DNA of 64,000 nt from an uncultured Lachnospiraceae bacterium (GTDB lineage Bacteria; Bacillota; Clostridia; Lachnospirales; Lachnospiraceae), in NCBI GenBank assembly GCA_949948715.1, contig CATLGW010000003.1, positions 1 through 64,000 on the forward strand, in the 5' to 3' direction. The translations under genes and the position numbers were made by a program. Shown here in pieces: positions 1-7,767 of the stretch. The stretch's first letter is position 1, and each line of letters starts with the position of its first letter. The notes under the pieces are model-generated. The model saw only the letters and a program-made list of their open reading frames with translations, did not search any database and was not told the origin of the DNA.

Positions 1-158
1 GGGAAAGCCCCCCGCAACTTACGGGGAAAGCCCCCCGCAACTTACGGGGAAAGCCCCCCGCAACTTACGGGGAAAGCCCCCCGCAACTTACGGGGAAAGC
101 CCCCCGCAACTTACGGGGAAAGCCCCCGCAACTTACGGGGAAAGCCCCCGCAACTTAC
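1..158. repeat. Tandem array of ~23-bp hairpin units
   Basis: About seven head-to-tail copies of a unit reading ggggaaagccccccgcaac plus ttac. The first is cut by the window edge and the last two are one base shorter in the C-run. Each unit can fold on itself (GGGG-aaag-CCCC), so the array is a string of small hairpins. There are no spacers, so it is not a CRISPR. The last unit runs straight into the structured repeat at 159. The array may continue to the left of the window. Confidence 0.9.
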
Positions 159-274
159 GGGCAGAGACCCGAAAAAACGGTGTTTTTTCGGGTTCGCTTC
201 GCTCGTCAAATACTCAAATAAGCATCTCCTCGAGCAAGCTCGGCAGATGCTTATTCGAGTACTTGACTCTGCCC
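159..274 (-). repeat. Dispersed three-way-junction repeat, copy A
   Basis: This is the reverse complement of the element at 7768-7880. The ends are complementary (GGGCAGAG and CTCTGCCC). Inside are a long imperfect stem (TCAAGTACTCGAATAAGCATCT with its complement), the mini-hairpin GCGAAGC and a perfect 12-bp stem (ACCCGAAAAAAC with GTTTTTTCGGGT). The arms differ in sequence from copy B but stay paired. No coding potential was seen. Bases 275-430, between it and the first gene, hold only two tiny hairpins and no recognisable feature. Confidence 0.85.
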
Positions 275-430
275 TTTGCGGACATTATACCACACTCCCC
301 TGGAGAATAACATAGGGGTGGAGAGATTTTACTACAGCTTTGCTGTCGGTCTTCAATAATAATTCAGCTCTAAATCAGAGCCGTCCAATATAAGCCGTCT
401 CTCTAATTTTGGGGGATAAGTTATTTATTT

Positions 431-1138
431 TTAACATATATTTACCCGCTTTTTCCTAATCAGTACAAGATAAATACCTGCCGCAATCATGTCCATACCT
501 GCCGTCAGCAGCAACAGCGGAACCGTTGTAAACTGATTTTTGAGGATTAAAAATCTCACCGTTGACATTGCGGGTAAAATCGGCAACGGCAGAACTGTGT
601 TTAACAGATAAATAACAATAATATATGCAAAACTGTTTTCCAAGGAACAGCAATTATTTAAAATCATGTATAGAATCATTATACCAAAGAATCCCAAGCC
701 ATCCATCAGTAAATACAACAGATTTGAAGGGGCTTGCTCTAAATAGAATCCCGCAAAGCAATAATATACAATATGGGAGACTGTAAGCAGTATTTCCCCC
801 AACATAATTACGACTGCCGAATAGGAAACCACGAATTTTCTGTAATTTGTTATTCTGGCGAGAATATATATCATAATATCGCCGGATAATTTATCGGCAA
901 TTTTCCCCGCCGTGATAAAAACAAGGGAAATATTTAAAAGCTTTAATAAAACCGTACTTAAATTTAAGGTATAAACAGCGTTTCCTCCTTGCCAGAGAAT
1001 AGCGCCGTTTTCCCTGTTAAGCGAAACGCCGGTAAAATTTGCATACAAAAAATCCACTAAAACAAAAAGGAAAACGGAAATAAATATATTCTTTCTAAAC
1101 TCTTTAACGATTATTTTAAAGAGTATATACACTTTCAT
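431..1138 (-). CDS. Polytopic membrane protein, ABC-2-permease-like
   Basis: A 235-residue protein with about six hydrophobic segments (near residues 17-35, 61-78, 107-130, 142-160, 170-190 and 207-228) and a basic cytoplasmic N-terminus (KIIVKEFRKN). The layout resembles the small permease subunits of lantibiotic-immunity or ABC-2 exporters, but no diagnostic motif was seen and no ATPase gene lies in the window. It overlaps the end of the upstream ORF by 23 bases, suggesting translational coupling. The stretch is clearly more AT-rich than the spoIIIA region, with AT-rich codons, which suggests acquisition by transfer. Function unknown. Confidence 0.6.
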   Translation of the reverse strand: MKVYILFKIIVKEFRKNIFISVFLFVLVDFLYANFTGVSLNRENGAILWQGGNAVYTLNLSTVLLKLLNISLVFITAGKIADKLSGDIMIYILARITNYRKFVVSYSAVVIMLGEILLTVSHIVYYCFAGFYLEQAPSNLLYLLMDGLGFFGIMILYMILNNCCSLENSFAYIIVIYLLNTVLPLPILPAMSTVRFLILKNQFTTVPLLLLTAGMDMIAAGIYLVLIRKKRVNIC

Positions 1139-1442
1139 TTTCTAAAAACTCCCATCTCTTAGAGAAACAACCCATTGATATCCGGATATAAAACGCCAAG
1201 TACCCAGCCAAGTGAGCGTTATAAAAGAAAATGGAATTCCATAAGACAACGCCGTCAATGGCGAAAACATAATTTCCACCCGCCGAGAAGTCTAAAATCG
1301 GCACCATGAAACATTCTTCTTTAAAAGACGCTATGCCCTGTATAAATTTTACAGATGTATTATGCCGGGTAAATAAGCCGGTTATAGCCCCAAGAAGCAT
1401 CTCGGAATTTAGGCACCCAAAAGATTTAATCACGTTTTCCAT
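1116..1442 (-). CDS. Hypothetical protein, possible fragment of a membrane protein
   Basis: A 108-residue ORF with a good site (aaagga) six bases before its ATG. It contains hydrophobic stretches around residues 15-25 and 60-85 but no family I recognise. The C-terminus reads through the start of the following permease-like gene with a 23-base overlap. It could be a complete small partner of that gene, or the N-terminal remnant of a longer permease broken by frameshift. Base composition is AT-rich like its neighbours. Confidence 0.45.
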   Translation of the reverse strand: MENVIKSFGCLNSEMLLGAITGLFTRHNTSVKFIQGIASFKEECFMVPILDFSAGGNYVFAIDGVVLWNSIFFYNAHLAGYLAFYIRISMGCFSKRWEFLENESVYTL

Positions 1443-1501
1443 GCCATTCCTTTAAAACTGTCTCCGCCGGTGCAATTAATTGTTCTTGGGACGTTCCCCT
1501 G

Positions 1502-2119
1502 TCACTTTATTCTTCTGGCAACAATTTTGTTTGATGCGTGCAAATGTTTAGGAACATTCGGATGTTCATCTTCGAACACATAAGACTTAAATTGTAAGAC
1601 ATCCCAATCGGTATACAATTCTTTGATTTCCTCATCTTTTGCCAAACCAATTGCAAATGGTGCGATATCCTCTGATGCCGGTACGGTATCTGTAAATATT
1701 TGAATTATATGAATACCGCCTATATTGGTATACTCTTTTGCATTGTTAATAAACCTTTTCCAATCATTCTTATCTACAAAATGCAGTGTTCCAAAACAAA
1801 GAATCATATCATAATTCTGTTTAAATTGATATGTAGTCAAATCTGCCACAAATGCGTTTACTTGTGCATTAGATAGTTCACATCTATGTTTCAGCTTTGC
1901 AATCCCATATTCAGACAAGTCGAAAGCATCAACATGATATCCTTTCCGGGCTAAATATATAGCATTTTGACCTTCTCCGCACCCTGCCTCTAATACATTT
2001 GATGGAGTGCCGATTAAATGTTCAAATTCAGTAATGGTTCGATTGGGCTCACTGGAAAATGCAATGATATCGTCTTTCCGATATGCTTCTTCCCAAAATG
2101 GAACTAAATTTTTATTCAT
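1502..2119 (-). CDS. Class I SAM-dependent methyltransferase, TehB-like
   Basis: A 205-residue methyltransferase. Motif I is clear (VLEAGCGEGQNAIYLA), followed by an acidic residue ending beta-2 (DAFDLS) and motif IV-like DMILCFGTLHFV. The size and N-terminus (FWEEAYRKDD) resemble TehB/UbiE-type enzymes that methylate small molecules such as tellurite, thiols or drugs; the substrate cannot be read from sequence. A strong site (aggaggtgtcaa) precedes the ATG. It has its own promoter at 2170-2198 and diverges from spoIIIAA. AT-rich, like the two genes downstream of it. Confidence 0.8.
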   Translation of the reverse strand: MNKNLVPFWEEAYRKDDIIAFSSEPNRTITEFEHLIGTPSNVLEAGCGEGQNAIYLARKGYHVDAFDLSEYGIAKLKHRCELSNAQVNAFVADLTTYQFKQNYDMILCFGTLHFVDKNDWKRFINNAKEYTNIGGIHIIQIFTDTVPASEDIAPFAIGLAKDEEIKELYTDWDVLQFKSYVFEDEHPNVPKHLHASNKIVARRIK

Positions 2120-2169
2120 TTGACACCTCCTCTTTTCTATTGTCCCTCAATATGTGGTTTTTTGCTTTG

Positions 2170-2198
2170 ATTCTATCATTTATATAGTATCATTTCAA
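2170..2198 (-). promoter_or_regulatory. Sigma-A-type promoter of the methyltransferase gene
   Basis: On the minus strand TTGAAA is separated by 17 bases from TAGAAT, about 50 bases upstream of the methyltransferase ATG. Both hexamers are near consensus. Confidence 0.6.
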
Positions 2199-2234
2199 GG
2201 CAAACCGGGAAAACAAAATATTTTCTCCCGAAAG

Positions 2235-2262
2235 ACATATCCGGGACGAGTTCTCATATATA
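2235..2262 (+). promoter_or_regulatory. Candidate sigma-E promoter of the spoIIIA operon
   Basis: ACATATC, a 13-base spacer, then CATATATA, ending 35 bases before the spoIIIAA ATG. This resembles the mother-cell sigma-E consensus (xxATATT, 13-15 bases, CATACAxT), which is expected since spoIIIA is a sigma-E regulon member in known spore formers. The match is partial. Confidence 0.35.
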
Positions 2263-2297
2263 TAGAACAGCAAGAAAACCAGCATGGAGGTGAGAGA

Positions 2298-3458
2298 ATG
2301 CAGGAGGAATTGCTGCAACTGTTTCCCATAGAGAGACGAGCCTTCTGGAGCCGGGTGGCCGCCCAGGCCGATGATGTGGAGGAGATCAGGCTTAGGGCGG
2401 ACAGGCCGGTGTTTGTGAGGATGGCGGGGCGGGAATGGTATCTGGACAGGCAGGGGGAATTGACCTCCCGGGCGGGAGGCGCGTACTGTGCGGGAGAGGG
2501 GGAGCTGGAGGAGCTGTTGCTGCACATCTGCAATTATTCTCTTTACGCTTTTGAGGACGAGCTCAAACAGGGATTTATCACCGTCTCCGGAGGGCACCGG
2601 GTAGGCCTGGCGGGCCAGGCGGTGTTAAATGCGGACGGAAGCATCCGGACCATGAAACACATTTATTATATGAATATACGCGTCTCCCATGAAATCAGAG
2701 GGGCCGCCGATCTGGTACTGCCCTATCTGTACCGGGAGGGCATGGTGAAGAATACGCTGATCCTCTCGCCGCCGGGGTGCGGCAAGACCACGCTGCTTCG
2801 GGACCTGGTGCGGCAGATCTCCGACGGAAGTGTCCACGGAAGGGGCCTTTGTGTGGGGCTGGTGGATGAGCGGTCGGAGATAGCGGGATCTTATCTCGGG
2901 AAGCCGCAGAATGACGTGGGTATGCGGACGGATGTGCTGGACGCCTGTCCCAAGGCGCTGGGCATGAGTCTGCTGCTTCGCTCCATGGCTCCCCAGGTGA
3001 TTGCGGTGGACGAATTGGGAGGCGAGGCGGATATGGAGGCTCTCCATATGGCGGCCTCCTGCGGCTGCAGTCTCCTGGCTACGGCCCACGGGGAGGGGAT
3101 AGAGGATGTGGCGGCGAAGCTTGGAGAGAGCAGATTTGTCAGGGAAGGACTGTTCGAGCTTTGCGTCATTCTGGGCAGAAGGGCCGGAAAACCTACCCTG
3201 CTGCGGGTCTGTGAGAAGGAGGAGATCTATGCTTCGCTTGTTGGGAAGCGCCATGATATTGGCGGGGACTTTCGGATTGGGCATATGGTACGGAGAACAG
3301 TTCCGGCGGCGGATCCAGGCTCTCAGACGTCTGGGGGAGGTGTTGGAGATGCTGATGAGCGAGGTGCGCTACAAAAGGGCCACGCTGCCGGAATGCTGCA
3401 GACATGTGGCGGAACGTGCGCCGGAGCCGCTGGCGGGCTGTCTGAAGGGCATCTATGA
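2298..3458 (+). CDS. spoIIIAA: Stage III sporulation protein AA, ATPase of the SpoIIIA channel
   Basis: Secretion-superfamily ATPase thought to power assembly of the SpoIIIA-SpoIIQ channel joining mother cell and forespore. Walker A is LSPPGCGKTTLLRD and Walker B is VIAVDELGG. The start chosen is the ATG after ggaggtgagaga; the ORF track start 48 codons earlier has no such support. From this start the protein is 386 residues, whereas family members are usually near 310-330. The recognisable domain ends about VILGRRAGKPTLLRVC. The last ~77 residues are low-complexity and lie wholly inside spoIIIAB in another frame (230-base overlap). The extension therefore looks like read-through after loss of the ancestral stop, unless a sequencing error is involved. 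Confidence 0.93.
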   Translation: MQEELLQLFPIERRAFWSRVAAQADDVEEIRLRADRPVFVRMAGREWYLDRQGELTSRAGGAYCAGEGELEELLLHICNYSLYAFEDELKQGFITVSGGHRVGLAGQAVLNADGSIRTMKHIYYMNIRVSHEIRGAADLVLPYLYREGMVKNTLILSPPGCGKTTLLRDLVRQISDGSVHGRGLCVGLVDERSEIAGSYLGKPQNDVGMRTDVLDACPKALGMSLLLRSMAPQVIAVDELGGEADMEALHMAASCGCSLLATAHGEGIEDVAAKLGESRFVREGLFELCVILGRRAGKPTLLRVCEKEEIYASLVGKRHDIGGDFRIGHMVRRTVPAADPGSQTSGGGVGDADERGALQKGHAAGMLQTCGGTCAGAAGGLSEGHL

Positions 3459-3747
3459 GGAGATGTGCGGCAATACGGGGAGAAAATTCGGAGAAATCTT
3501 TGCGGAGGGAATGGGGCGCTGTCTTTCTGCCCTTCCCATATGTCCGTCAGATGCGGACATTTTCCTTCGTTTTGCAAAGCAGAGCGGATTTGCGGAGGGA
3601 GAGATGCAGTTGAAATGGATGGAGGAAAGCAGAGAGCGGCTGGCCCACAGGGTGGAGGAGCTGGAGGCTGAGCTTGCGGGCAGGAGCCGGGTAGCCGTAA
3701 GCCTGGGGGCCATGAGCGGTCTGCTGTTGGTGATTTTGTTGTGGTGA
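3229..3747 (+). CDS. spoIIIAB: Stage III sporulation protein AB
   Basis: A 172-residue protein of normal length for the family. It has a hydrophobic N-terminal segment (MLRLLGSAMILAGTFGLGIWYG) followed by a helical domain and a C-terminal hydrophobic stretch (GAMSGLLLVILLW). The ATG follows gaaggaggagatct; the upstream start in the ORF track is a shadow within spoIIIAA. SpoIIIAB is a mother-cell membrane component of the channel with a fold related to GspF-type secretion proteins. The first 230 bases are shared with the 3' extension of spoIIIAA. Confidence 0.93.
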   Translation: MLRLLGSAMILAGTFGLGIWYGEQFRRRIQALRRLGEVLEMLMSEVRYKRATLPECCRHVAERAPEPLAGCLKGIYEEMCGNTGRKFGEIFAEGMGRCLSALPICPSDADIFLRFAKQSGFAEGEMQLKWMEESRERLAHRVEELEAELAGRSRVAVSLGAMSGLLLVILLW

Positions 3748-3783
3748 GGGACGTTATACTGACAAACGTGAGGCTGGAAGACT

Positions 3784-3978
3784 ATGGAAGTGAGTTTGAT
3801 TTTTAAAATAGCGGCGGTAGGGATTCTGGTCACCGTGCTGAGTCAGGTACTGAAGCACAGCGGCAGGGAGGAGCATTCCTTTCTGGTGAGCCTGGCGGGA
3901 CTGATATTGGTGCTGACCTGGATTGTGCCGTACATATATGATTTGTTCCAGACGATCCAGGCCTTGTTTGCCATTTGA
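3784..3978 (+). CDS. spoIIIAC: Stage III sporulation protein AC
   Basis: A 64-residue, two-helix membrane protein starting MEVSLIFKIAAVGILV, typical in length and sequence for SpoIIIAC. It has the conserved short linker with basic and acidic residues (LKHSGREEH) and a second membrane segment ending in DLFQTIQALF. It lies third in the operon, 36 bases after spoIIIAB and 18 before spoIIIAD, as in other spore formers. It acts in the outer forespore membrane with SpoIIIAD. Confidence 0.93.
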   Translation: MEVSLIFKIAAVGILVTVLSQVLKHSGREEHSFLVSLAGLILVLTWIVPYIYDLFQTIQALFAI

Positions 3979-3996
3979 CAAAGAGGAGGGGAGCGG

Positions 3997-4383
3997 ATGG
4001 AGGGAATTGTAAAGGTGGGGATCCTGGGGGTGGCGGGAGTGCTCCTGGCGATTCAGTTCAAGCAGCAGAAGCCGGAGTATGGGATGTACATCGGATTTGG
4101 GGTCAGCATATTGATTTTTGGCTTTTGCCTGCGGCAGGTGTCTGCAGTGATGGAGCAGCTTGCTCTGGTAAAGAACTATCTGGGAGGTGCAGAGGGCTAT
4201 CTGTCCACGCTGTTAAAGGTCATCGGCATCACCTACATCTGTGAGTTCAGCGCAAGCGTATGCAAGGACGGGGGATTTGGGGCCGTGGCGGATCAGATCG
4301 AGATCCTGGGTAAGCTCTCTGTGATGTTTGCGGGGCTGCCCATCCTGTTTGCCGTCATCGATCAGATATACGGGCTGGGATAG
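3997..4383 (+). CDS. spoIIIAD: Stage III sporulation protein AD
   Basis: A 128-residue integral membrane protein with four predicted hydrophobic segments, starting MEGIVKVGILGVAGVLLAIQFK, the usual SpoIIIAD pattern. The C-terminal half carries the characteristic GITYICEFSASVCKDGG stretch. The ATG is preceded by aggaggggagcgg. It is a component of the mother-cell side of the feeding-tube apparatus, transcribed with its neighbours. Confidence 0.93.
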   Translation: MEGIVKVGILGVAGVLLAIQFKQQKPEYGMYIGFGVSILIFGFCLRQVSAVMEQLALVKNYLGGAEGYLSTLLKVIGITYICEFSASVCKDGGFGAVADQIEILGKLSVMFAGLPILFAVIDQIYGLG

Positions 4384-4465
4384 CGTGAATAGTATTTTTA
4401 ACCGTTCGCGGCAAGGGGCTGCTTCTAGGAAGGCTTTAGGATAATGTGAGAGGAGGTGAGGCGGT

Positions 4466-5542
4466 GTGCTTTCGGCGGGAATCGTGGAAGTGGAGGATAT
4501 CTGGCAGGAGTACGGACTGGACAGGCTGCGGGAGGGGATGGACGCTCTGTTTCCCAGCTCGGGAGTTTCCCTGGAGGAGCTTTTTTCCCAGGTGATGACA
4601 GGGGATGTGCTGGGGGCCTTCACTCGCTTTTTTCAGGGGAATCTGCAGGGACTTGCAGCTCAGGCCGCCGGGCTTAAGAGCGTTCTGGCCTGGCTGCTGG
4701 TGCTGGGTGTGGTCTCCGCACTGTTGACTCATTTTGTGGAGATCTTTGACAGGCATCAGGTGGCGGATTTAAGTTTTTATTTTCTATACCTTTTGTTTGC
4801 GGCGGTGCTCTTAAAGTGTTTCTCCCAGGCAGCGGGAACGGCTATGGTGGCCATGGAGAATATTGTGCTGTTCGTCAAGCTTCTGGTGCCCACCTATCTG
4901 CTGGCCGTGGGCGCGGCCACCGGGGCCGTCACAGTGGGAGCCTGCTATGAGCTTTTGCTCCTGCTGATCTATGGGGTGGAAAATATCCTGGCGGGGGTGG
5001 TGATGCCGCTTATCTACGGCTATGTGATGCTGGCTGTGGTGAACGGCGTCTGGGCGGAGGAAAAGCTGACGCTGTTGATCGAGCTTCTGGAAAAGGGAGT
5101 GGGATGGATCCTGAAAGCGGCGCTGGGACTGGTGACTGGGGTCAGCATTTTTCAGGCGGCGGTGGGGCCCATGGTGGATTCCCTGCAGGCCACCGCGCTG
5201 CAGAAGGCGGTTTCCGCCCTGCCGGGAGTGGGAAATGCGGCGGACGGGGTGATGGATCTGGTGGTGGGCTCCGCCGTGGTGATCAAAAACAGCGTGGGGG
5301 TTGTCCTGCTGATTCTCCTGCTTACGCTCTGTACGGCGCCCCTTTTAAAGATTTTTCTCATCGCGCTGCTCTTGAAGGGAGCCGCGGCGTTTATGGGGAT
5401 CGTCAGCGATAAGCGCATCACCGCCTGCGCCAATCGGGCGGGCAATGCGGGACTTTTGCTGCTTCGGGTGGCGGGGACGTCCATGCTTTTGTTCCTCATC
5501 TGTCTGGCTGTGGTGGCGGCGTCCACCAACAGAGGCTTTTAG
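4466..5542 (+). CDS. spoIIIAE: Stage III sporulation protein AE, polytopic channel protein
   Basis: A 358-residue protein with an extracytoplasmic-looking N-terminus (about residues 1-65) and then seven or eight membrane segments, matching SpoIIIAE. The GTG start follows aggaggtgaggcg; an in-frame TGA at 4457-4459 blocks any longer version. Family members usually carry an N-terminal signal peptide before the region that here starts IVEVEDIWQEYGL, so this copy appears to lack it. The 82-base gap after spoIIIAD may hold the degenerated signal-peptide region. Otherwise the protein is intact and in operon order. Confidence 0.9.
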   Translation: MLSAGIVEVEDIWQEYGLDRLREGMDALFPSSGVSLEELFSQVMTGDVLGAFTRFFQGNLQGLAAQAAGLKSVLAWLLVLGVVSALLTHFVEIFDRHQVADLSFYFLYLLFAAVLLKCFSQAAGTAMVAMENIVLFVKLLVPTYLLAVGAATGAVTVGACYELLLLLIYGVENILAGVVMPLIYGYVMLAVVNGVWAEEKLTLLIELLEKGVGWILKAALGLVTGVSIFQAAVGPMVDSLQATALQKAVSALPGVGNAADGVMDLVVGSAVVIKNSVGVVLLILLLTLCTAPLLKIFLIALLLKGAAAFMGIVSDKRITACANRAGNAGLLLLRVAGTSMLLFLICLAVVAASTNRGF

Positions 5543-5689
5543 AACCCTCTAAAATTGTCAAGTTTGTTTCTTCACAGCATCTGCCCGGACAGTGCCCGGA
5601 ACAAAGTCCGGCTATGTCTTCCAGACGGACATTGTTCTGCCGGTGGAGGTACTGGAGGGGAAGATGCGGAACTAAAATAGGGAGGATAT

Positions 5690-6223
5690 ATGTGGAGCTT
5701 CTTTTATAAAAGTATCTGCCAGGTGGGGATTTTTATGATTTGCTCTCAGGCCATCATCCACTTTCGGCCCAATCGTTCCTATGAGAAGTATTTGAAGCTT
5801 CTGGTGAGCGTCATGATATTGATTCAGCTTCTGCATCCTGTGGTCAGTTTGATAGGCGGCGCCGGGCGCGGAGATTTTGAGGCCAGGGTGGAGCAGTTCA
5901 GAGAGCAGCTCGCCCAAAGCAGACAGCGGGCGGAAGAGAGCGCGGTCCTGTCTCAGGAGCGGCTGGGAGAACTGACCCTTTCCGAGCTTCGAAAAATCTG
6001 GGGGGAGAGAGAAGAAGGGGCAGTGACGGATGAGACGGGGGGAAGGTCGGAGCCGGAGGGGAGGGGAGAGGCAGGGGGAGAGCCGGAGCCGGATGGGACA
6101 GGAGACACCGAGGAGAAGCAGGAATCGTATGGGACAGGAGAGGCGCAGGGAGACGGGAAGGAGACGGGGGATTCGGTTGCCGTCGAGCCTGTGGAGCAGG
6201 TGGTTCCGGTGAAGATAGAATGA
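5690..6223 (+). CDS. spoIIIAF: Stage III sporulation protein AF
   Basis: A 177-residue protein with two N-terminal membrane helices (QVGIFMICSQAIIHF and LLVSVMILIQLLHPVV) and a soluble C-terminal part, as in SpoIIIAF. The family domain normally forms a ring-building-motif-like fold facing the intermembrane space. Here the C-terminal third (from about residue 110) is a low-complexity run rich in Glu, Gly and Thr rather than a folded domain, which is unusual. ATG after aggaggatat. The 147 bases before it contain no complete gene. Confidence 0.88.
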   Translation: MWSFFYKSICQVGIFMICSQAIIHFRPNRSYEKYLKLLVSVMILIQLLHPVVSLIGGAGRGDFEARVEQFREQLAQSRQRAEESAVLSQERLGELTLSELRKIWGEREEGAVTDETGGRSEPEGRGEAGGEPEPDGTGDTEEKQESYGTGEAQGDGKETGDSVAVEPVEQVVPVKIE

Positions 6224-6254
6224 GTGCTGCGGAAGGGTCTTGAGGAGAGCGAGG

Positions 6255-6896
6255 ATGGGGATAATGGAGAAGTTCAGGCGTTGGCTGGAAGAAAAGGGGT
6301 ATGAGAAGTGGTTTCGAAAGGATAATCTGATTGTTCTGGCATTGGCGGGAGTGCTTTTGTTCATTATCGCGCTGCCTGCAAAGGATGCCAGGGAGGAGCT
6401 GAATGAGGGGATCTTTTCCGGCCTGGGGGAGGGGGAGGGCGTATCCAAACCGGAGAGCGCAAAGGACAAAACCCGGGAGGACGCGGGAAGCCTGTCCCAG
6501 GAGGAATATGCCGATTATCTGGAGGAGAAGCTGGAGGATATCCTGGCGGGAATGGACGGCGTGGGTAAGGTGGAGGTCATGATTACCCTGTCCTCCTCCC
6601 GGGAGCTGGTGCTAGAGAAGGACAGTGATACGGACGGTTCCCAGACCGACGAGGAGGATAACCAGGGGGGCAGCAGGCATATTTCTCAGACCACGCGGCA
6701 GGAAACCACGGTATTTCGAACGGAGGGAAACGTGAGCGAGCCCTATGTGATCAAGACGCTGCTGCCCCGTGTGGAGGGCGTGGTGGTGGTGGCGGAGGGC
6801 GCGGGAAACGGCGTGACGGACAAGAGCATCACCGAGGTGGTACTGACGCTGTTTGACGTGGGGGCCCACAAGGTGAAAGTGGTGAAGATGAAATGA
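6255..6896 (+). CDS. spoIIIAG: Stage III sporulation protein AG, ring-forming channel protein
   Basis: A 213-residue protein with a cytoplasmic N-terminus, one membrane helix (NLIVLALAGVLLFIIALP) and an intermembrane domain. It contains the conserved YADYLEEKLEDILAGMDGVGKVEVMITLSSS segment of the ring-building motif and PRVEGVVVVAEGA in the second half. SpoIIIAG oligomerises into a large ring in the intermembrane space. The start is the ATG after gaggagagcgagg; the ORF track begins at an upstream TTG with weaker support. It lies 67 bases before spoIIIAH. Confidence 0.92.
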   Translation: MGIMEKFRRWLEEKGYEKWFRKDNLIVLALAGVLLFIIALPAKDAREELNEGIFSGLGEGEGVSKPESAKDKTREDAGSLSQEEYADYLEEKLEDILAGMDGVGKVEVMITLSSSRELVLEKDSDTDGSQTDEEDNQGGSRHISQTTRQETTVFRTEGNVSEPYVIKTLLPRVEGVVVVAEGAGNGVTDKSITEVVLTLFDVGAHKVKVVKMK

Positions 6897-6963
6897 AGAC
6901 AGGACATATTTTTTCATACAGGCTCATACAATGAAGTAGGAAAATTCAAAAAGGGAGAAAGTC

Positions 6964-7722
6964 GTGAAAAATCTAATCAAAAAAAATCAGCTTATGATCA
7001 CCGCGCTTGCGATTATGATTGCGATTGCAGGGTATCTACAGTTTGCGGGAACGGATCTCGATGAGGACTACCTGGCGGACGCATCCGGGAATGACACCAG
7101 CGCGGTAAATTCAAACGGGATCATCACAGACAACTACACGGCGGGCGGACTGCAGGAGGCGGCTGGACTGCAGGGAGATGTCGGGCTGGACGGTACATTG
7201 GATCTCTCGGAGGAGGATCTGTTATCCGCCGGACTCACAGACATTGAAAGTCTGGATTCCGACGGGAACATACTTACAGAGGACTATCTGCAGGGCGGCA
7301 TGGATGTGGCCCAGGCTACGCCGGAGGCCGGCGAGGTTCCCGGCGAGGCGGTTTTCACCTCCACGGGAGGCGTGGAGATTCTGTCCGAGGCGAAGCTCTT
7401 GAAGGAGCAGACGAGAGCCAGGAACAGAGAGACTCTGATGGAGGTCATTGACAGCGCGGGACTCACCGACGAACAGAAGCAGGAGGCCGTGGACAGCATG
7501 ATCCGTATGACCGAGATCGCCGAGAAGGAGTCGGCTGCGGAGATCCTGCTGGAGGCAAAGGGATTTTCCGACGTGGTGGTCAGCATCAACGGGGACGCGG
7601 TGGACGTGGTGGTGAACGCTGCGGAGCTCACGGATGTCCAGAGAGCCCAGATTGAGGATATCATCCGGCGAAAGACAGATATCGCGGCGGAAAACATCGT
7701 GATCAGCACCGTGGTTCACTAA
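6964..7722 (+). CDS. spoIIIAH: Stage III sporulation protein AH, partner of SpoIIQ
   Basis: A 252-residue protein with one N-terminal membrane helix (LMITALAIMIAIAGYLQFAG), an acidic linker (residues ~40-130) and a C-terminal ring-building (YscJ/FliF-like) domain. That domain carries RETLMEVIDSAGLTDEQKQEAVDSM and ends with a VVNAAELTDVQRAQIEDI segment. SpoIIIAH in the mother-cell membrane binds SpoIIQ from the forespore; a SpoIIQ-like protein is encoded at 37611. GTG start after aaagggagaaagtc. Last gene of the operon. Confidence 0.93.
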   Translation: MKNLIKKNQLMITALAIMIAIAGYLQFAGTDLDEDYLADASGNDTSAVNSNGIITDNYTAGGLQEAAGLQGDVGLDGTLDLSEEDLLSAGLTDIESLDSDGNILTEDYLQGGMDVAQATPEAGEVPGEAVFTSTGGVEILSEAKLLKEQTRARNRETLMEVIDSAGLTDEQKQEAVDSMIRMTEIAEKESAAEILLEAKGFSDVVVSINGDAVDVVVNAAELTDVQRAQIEDIIRRKTDIAAENIVISTVVH

Positions 7723-7729
7723 CAAAATG

Positions 7730-7758
7730 TGTACATTCACCGGTTTATGGGGTATAAT
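7730..7758 (+). promoter_or_regulatory. Sigma-A-type promoter of deoB
   Basis: TGTACA, 17 bases, then a perfect TATAAT, just after the spoIIIAH stop. The predicted start falls around 7765, so the transcript would begin at or within a few bases of the structured repeat at 7768 and carry it in its leader. Confidence 0.65.
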
Positions 7759-7767
7759 ATCCGTACA

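Noticed and set aside
1-158. Repeat array considered as CRISPR
   Set aside because: Units follow each other directly with no unique spacers, and no cas genes are present.
2154-2297. Longer N-terminus of spoIIIAA from the ORF track
   Set aside because: The extra 48 codons cover the promoter region; the ATG after ggaggtgagaga matches the family start.
5543-5689. Possible gene remnant between spoIIIAE and spoIIIAF
   Set aside because: One frame reads YVFQTDIVLPVEVLEGKMRN before a stop, but without a start or known homologue it is too short to claim.
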